Shown: positions 6,702 through 8,613 of the stretch, piece after piece | Layout of the letters: the number at the start of each line of letters is the position of its first letter | Numbering within the stretch: position 1 is the first letter of the stretch | DNA from: Pseudomonadota bacterium | GTDB lineage: Bacteria; Pseudomonadota; Alphaproteobacteria; Rhizobiales; Methylopilaceae | Direction of reading: 5' to 3' | DNA: 8,613 bases | NCBI GenBank assembly: GCA_023430145.1 | Contig: JAEZCD010000001.1 | Span: 1 to 8,613 of the forward strand | Made by a program: the position numbers and the translations under genes | Notes under the pieces: model-generated | The model's database searches: none | What the model saw: the letters and a program-made list of their open reading frames with translations, nothing else | What the model was told of the DNA's origin: nothing

Positions 6702-7454
6702 ATGGCGGCCAAACACCAACTCGGCGAGCCGGTGGTCATCGTCGAAGGCGTCGAGAAATCCTTCGGCGCCCTCACCGTCCTGAAGGACGTGAGCCTGACG
6801 ATCCGTCGCGGCGAGACGGTCTGCATCATCGGTCCCTCCGGCTCGGGCAAGTCGACGCTGCTGCGCTGCATCAACGCGCTGGTGCCGGTCAGCAAGGGCT
6901 CGATCATCGTCGCCGGCCGGCAAGTCAACGATCCGGCTCTCGACAAGCTCGCCCTGCGGCGCGACGTCGGCATCGTCTTCCAACAGTACAACCTGTTCCC
7001 TCACAAGACGGCGCTGCAGAACGTCATGATGGCGCCCATCCACGTGCTGAAGCAGGATCGCGCCGAGGTCGAGGAGCGGGCCAAGCGGCTGCTCGCCAAG
7101 GTCGGGCTCTCGCACAAGCACCATGACTATCCGGGCGAGCTGTCCGGCGGCCAGCAGCAGCGCGTCGCCATCGCCCGCTCGCTGGCCATGAACCCCAAGG
7201 CGATGCTGTTCGACGAGGTCACCGCCGCGCTCGACCCGGAGACCAAGAAGGAGGTGCTCGTCACCATCCGCGATCTCGCCGCGGAGGGCATGACCTGCAT
7301 CCTCGTCACCCACGAGATGGGGTTTGCGCGCGAGGTCGCCGACCATGTCTACTTCACCGATGGCGGCGTGATCGTAGAGCATGCGCCGCCGGCCGAGTTC
7401 TTCGGCGCGCCGCGCGAGCCGCGCACCCGCGCCTTCCTGGATCAGGTGCTCTGA
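6702..7454 (+). CDS. Polar amino-acid ABC transporter ATP-binding protein (GlnQ/HisP type)
   Basis: This 250-residue cytoplasmic ATPase drives the importer and is presumed to act as a dimer on the two EAA loops. Walker A is GPSGSGKST at 44-52, the Q-loop is Gln94 in FQQYNLFPH, the signature is LSGGQQQR at 147-154, Walker B is AMLFDE at 167-172, and the switch histidine is His204 in VTHEMGFAREVAD. All catalytic residues are present. The D-loop region reads DEVTAALDPE, a common variant of DEPTSALDPE. The ATG at 6702 follows the permease stop by 2 nt and the purine-rich AAGGGATAGG serves as ribosome site. The gene completes a regulator - binding protein - permease - permease - ATPase transcription unit. 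Length and motifs are normal. Confidence 0.97.
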   Translation: MAAKHQLGEPVVIVEGVEKSFGALTVLKDVSLTIRRGETVCIIGPSGSGKSTLLRCINALVPVSKGSIIVAGRQVNDPALDKLALRRDVGIVFQQYNLFPHKTALQNVMMAPIHVLKQDRAEVEERAKRLLAKVGLSHKHHDYPGELSGGQQQRVAIARSLAMNPKAMLFDEVTAALDPETKKEVLVTIRDLAAEGMTCILVTHEMGFAREVADHVYFTDGGVIVEHAPPAEFFGAPREPRTRAFLDQVL

Positions 7455-7459
7455 CGGAC

Positions 7460-7501
7460 ATGTCGCATCTGGACCGGTCGATGTCGCAAGCCGACCGGCG
7501 C
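7460..7501 (+). promoter_or_regulatory. Tandem 21-bp direct repeat, probable AraC-family operator
   Basis: Two units begin ATGTCGCA at 7460 and 7481, exactly 21 bp or two helical turns apart, and both continue after four variable bases with GACCGG (7472 and 7493). Tandem half-sites at this distance are the normal target of AraC-family dimers. TGTCGC is also the half-site core recalled for Pseudomonas ArgR, which shares the architecture of the regulator at 3045; the AA normally eight bases further is CG in both units here. The downstream unit ends about where a -35 box would lie, the position of an activator site. Confidence 0.6.
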
Positions 7502-7520
7502 CGGCGCGCGGACGCACCAG

Positions 7521-7526
7521 AATGAT
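7521..7526 (+). promoter_or_regulatory. Possible -10 box of the oxidoreductase gene
   Basis: AATGAT matches TATAAT at four of six bases and would start transcription about 18 nt before the ATG at 7551. The -35 position, near 7498-7503, is a GC-only palindrome (CCGGCGCCGG, 7495-7504) without consensus. That fits a promoter dependent on an activator bound at the adjacent tandem repeat. This call is based on position and composition only. Confidence 0.35.
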
Positions 7527-7550
7527 GTCCGTCCTTCGAGAGCGCGCGCC

Positions 7551-8613
7551 ATGAGCATCCCGGCCTCCGATCCCAAATCCGTCACCGGCAAGCCGCTCGC
7601 CATCGACGAGACGGTCGAGGTGCTCGTCGTCGGCGGCGGCCCGGCCGGGCTGGAGGCTGCGATCGGCGCGGCGGCGCGCGGCTTCGGCGTGCTGCTCGTC
7701 GACGAGAACCCGGTCCCCTTCGAGACGATGGCCGAGGACGTGCCGCTGCATTTCGGGCAGGGCATGGCCGCCAGCGCCCGCAATCGCAACGCCATGCTGG
7801 ATGCGTGGGTGGCGTCCGAGCCGCGCATCGAGGAGGCCTTCGGGGCGGGCGTCGACATCCGCCTCGGCACCGCCTGCTGGGCGCTCTACGCCAACGGCCC
7901 GGCGCTCGGCTGGATGCCCGGCCTCGTCGCCGGCCTCGCCGACCAGGAGCGCTGCCGGCTCGTGCAGGCGCGGCACGTCATCCTCGCTTGCGGCCGGCGC
8001 GACATCGGCCTCGGCTTTCCCGGCTGGGAAAGACCCGGCGTGCTCGGCGCCACCGCCGCGCTCGCCCTTGCGACGCGCTATGGCGCGCTCGGCCCGCGAA
8101 ACGTCGTCGTGCTCGGCTCCGGCACCGAAGCGCTGACCGCGGCGCTCGCCCTGCGCGCGGCGGGCGCCGCCATCGCGGCGATCGTCGAGCAGGCGCCGGA
8201 GGTCGTCGGTGATGCGGAGCTGCTGGCACGGCTGCGCGAGGGCGGGACGGAGATCCTCACCGGCCACGTCGTGCGCGAGGCGGCCGGGCGCGATGGCGTC
8301 GAGGCGGCGCTGGCCGCGAGCCTCGACGAGGCTGGAAAGCCGTTCGGTGGGGAACGTGCGATCCCGTGCGACGGCATCGTGCTCGCGGTCGGCACCACGC
8401 CGGTCATCGACCTGATCGACGCGGCGGGCGGCATGATCGCGTTCCAGGCCGAGCGCGGCGGCTACGCCCCGGTGCTCGATGCCGACCAGCGCACCAGCCT
8501 CGCCGAGGTCTATGCCGTCGGCGATTGCGCCGGCATCTGGGCCGCCAAGACGCGCGACCGCGCGATCGCCGAGGCGGAGGCCGCGCGCGCCGTCGCGGCG
8601 CTCGGCACGGCGG
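7551..8613 (+). CDS. NAD(P)/FAD-dependent oxidoreductase, HcnB/opine-oxidase-A/hydroxyproline-dehydrogenase-alpha type (runs off the right edge)
   Basis: The 354 codons present encode a two-dinucleotide-domain flavoprotein. The FAD motif is VVGGGPAGLEAA at 26-37, with Asp51 ending the second strand. ILACGRRDIGLGFPGWERPG (144-163) matches the strand seen in SoxA as AILAAGALERPIVFPGNDRPG. The second dinucleotide motif is VVVLGSGTEAL at 185-195, and the late FAD motif VYAVGDCAG is at 320-328. Relatives are subunits of membrane- or quinone-linked amine and amino-acid dehydrogenases (HcnABC, nopaline/octopine oxidases, hydroxyproline dehydrogenase). They need a DAO-type partner and often a small 2Fe-2S protein, which would be expected just beyond the window. 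The substrate is unknown. ATG 7551 has only a weak ribosome site (GAGAG at 7538-7542) but no alternative start fits. It probably uses its own promoter, given the 96-nt gap and operator. Confidence 0.85.
   Translation, partial: MSIPASDPKSVTGKPLAIDETVEVLVVGGGPAGLEAAIGAAARGFGVLLVDENPVPFETMAEDVPLHFGQGMAASARNRNAMLDAWVASEPRIEEAFGAGVDIRLGTACWALYANGPALGWMPGLVAGLADQERCRLVQARHVILACGRRDIGLGFPGWERPGVLGATAALALATRYGALGPRNVVVLGSGTEALTAALALRAAGAAIAAIVEQAPEVVGDAELLARLREGGTEILTGHVVREAAGRDGVEAALAASLDEAGKPFGGERAIPCDGIVLAVGTTPVIDLIDAAGGMIAFQAERGGYAPVLDADQRTSLAEVYAVGDCAGIWAAKTRDRAIAEAEAARAVAALGTA

Larger units (their letters stand above)
7453..7533. repeat. Nine-base inverted repeat flanking the putative operator
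   Basis: GACGGACAT (7453-7461, starting in the ATPase stop codon) is repeated inverted as ATGTCCGTC (7525-7533). The arms are perfect and 63 nt apart, and enclose the 21-bp tandem repeat. The left arm overlaps a short palindrome, GACATGTC (7457-7464). It could be a half-site pair or a long-range RNA stem. The function is unknown. Confidence 0.4.

Noticed and set aside
5772..7454. A 560-codon plus-strand frame ending in the ATPase
   Set aside because: The part before 6702 is out of frame with the second permease and low in complexity. The ATPase starts at ATG 6702 with its usual N-terminus.
7522..7550. ATG codons at 7522 and 7525 as starts of the oxidoreductase
   Set aside because: Both are out of frame with the flavoprotein (29 and 26 nt upstream); they more likely belong to the promoter or leader.
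1..8613. tRNA, rRNA, CRISPR, insertion-sequence or riboswitch elements, including a glycine riboswitch near the sox genes
   Set aside because: No cloverleaf, regular repeat-spacer pattern, transposase-like protein or tandem glycine-aptamer structure was seen; the gaps are too short for most of these.

Overview
The window is very GC-rich, with almost every codon ending in G or C. It looks like a chromosomal amino-acid catabolism locus of a proteobacterium, most likely an alphaproteobacterium of the Hyphomicrobiales type. That placement is inferred from composition, gene order and protein flavour, not from a marker gene. No RNA genes, insertion sequences, CRISPR array or phage genes were seen, and both ends of the window cut through genes.

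Left part, minus strand (1-2989): a heterotetrameric sarcosine oxidase operon in the usual order soxB - soxD - soxA. soxA is cut by the window edge and soxG would be expected beyond it. The enzyme oxidatively demethylates sarcosine to glycine and passes the methyl carbon to tetrahydrofolate. The FMN-attachment histidine and active-site lysine of SoxB and the zinc ligands of SoxD are visible.

Centre, plus strand (3045-7454): a compact gap of 55 bp separates soxB from a divergent regulator with a DJ-1/PfpI-like domain followed by an AraC-type DNA-binding domain (GbdR/SouR/ArgR type). Its stop overlaps the start of a polar-amino-acid ABC importer: periplasmic binding protein, two permeases and ATPase. 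Two stem-loops lie between the binding-protein gene and the first permease gene, a typical place for mRNA processing that favours the binding protein. The last 38 or so codons of the regulator look like untranslated leader DNA that has become open reading frame.

Right part, plus strand (7551-8613): a 96-bp gap, then the start of an NAD(P)/FAD-dependent oxidoreductase of the HcnB / opine-oxidase-A / hydroxyproline-dehydrogenase-alpha type. It is related to the N-terminal half of SoxA. The gap carries a tandem direct repeat of ATGTCGCA-N4-GACCGG at exactly 21 bp, the geometry of an AraC-family operator. The TGTCGC core matches the half-site recalled for Pseudomonas ArgR, a regulator of the same architecture. 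The same ATGTCG core occurs three times in the soxB/regulator gap.

Taken together this reads as one regulon: the regulator senses an N-methylated or otherwise modified amino acid, activates sarcosine oxidase on one side, and controls an importer and a second flavin dehydrogenase of unknown substrate on the other. Most parts belong to known families. The unresolved points are the substrate of the importer/oxidoreductase pair and the regulatory wiring.
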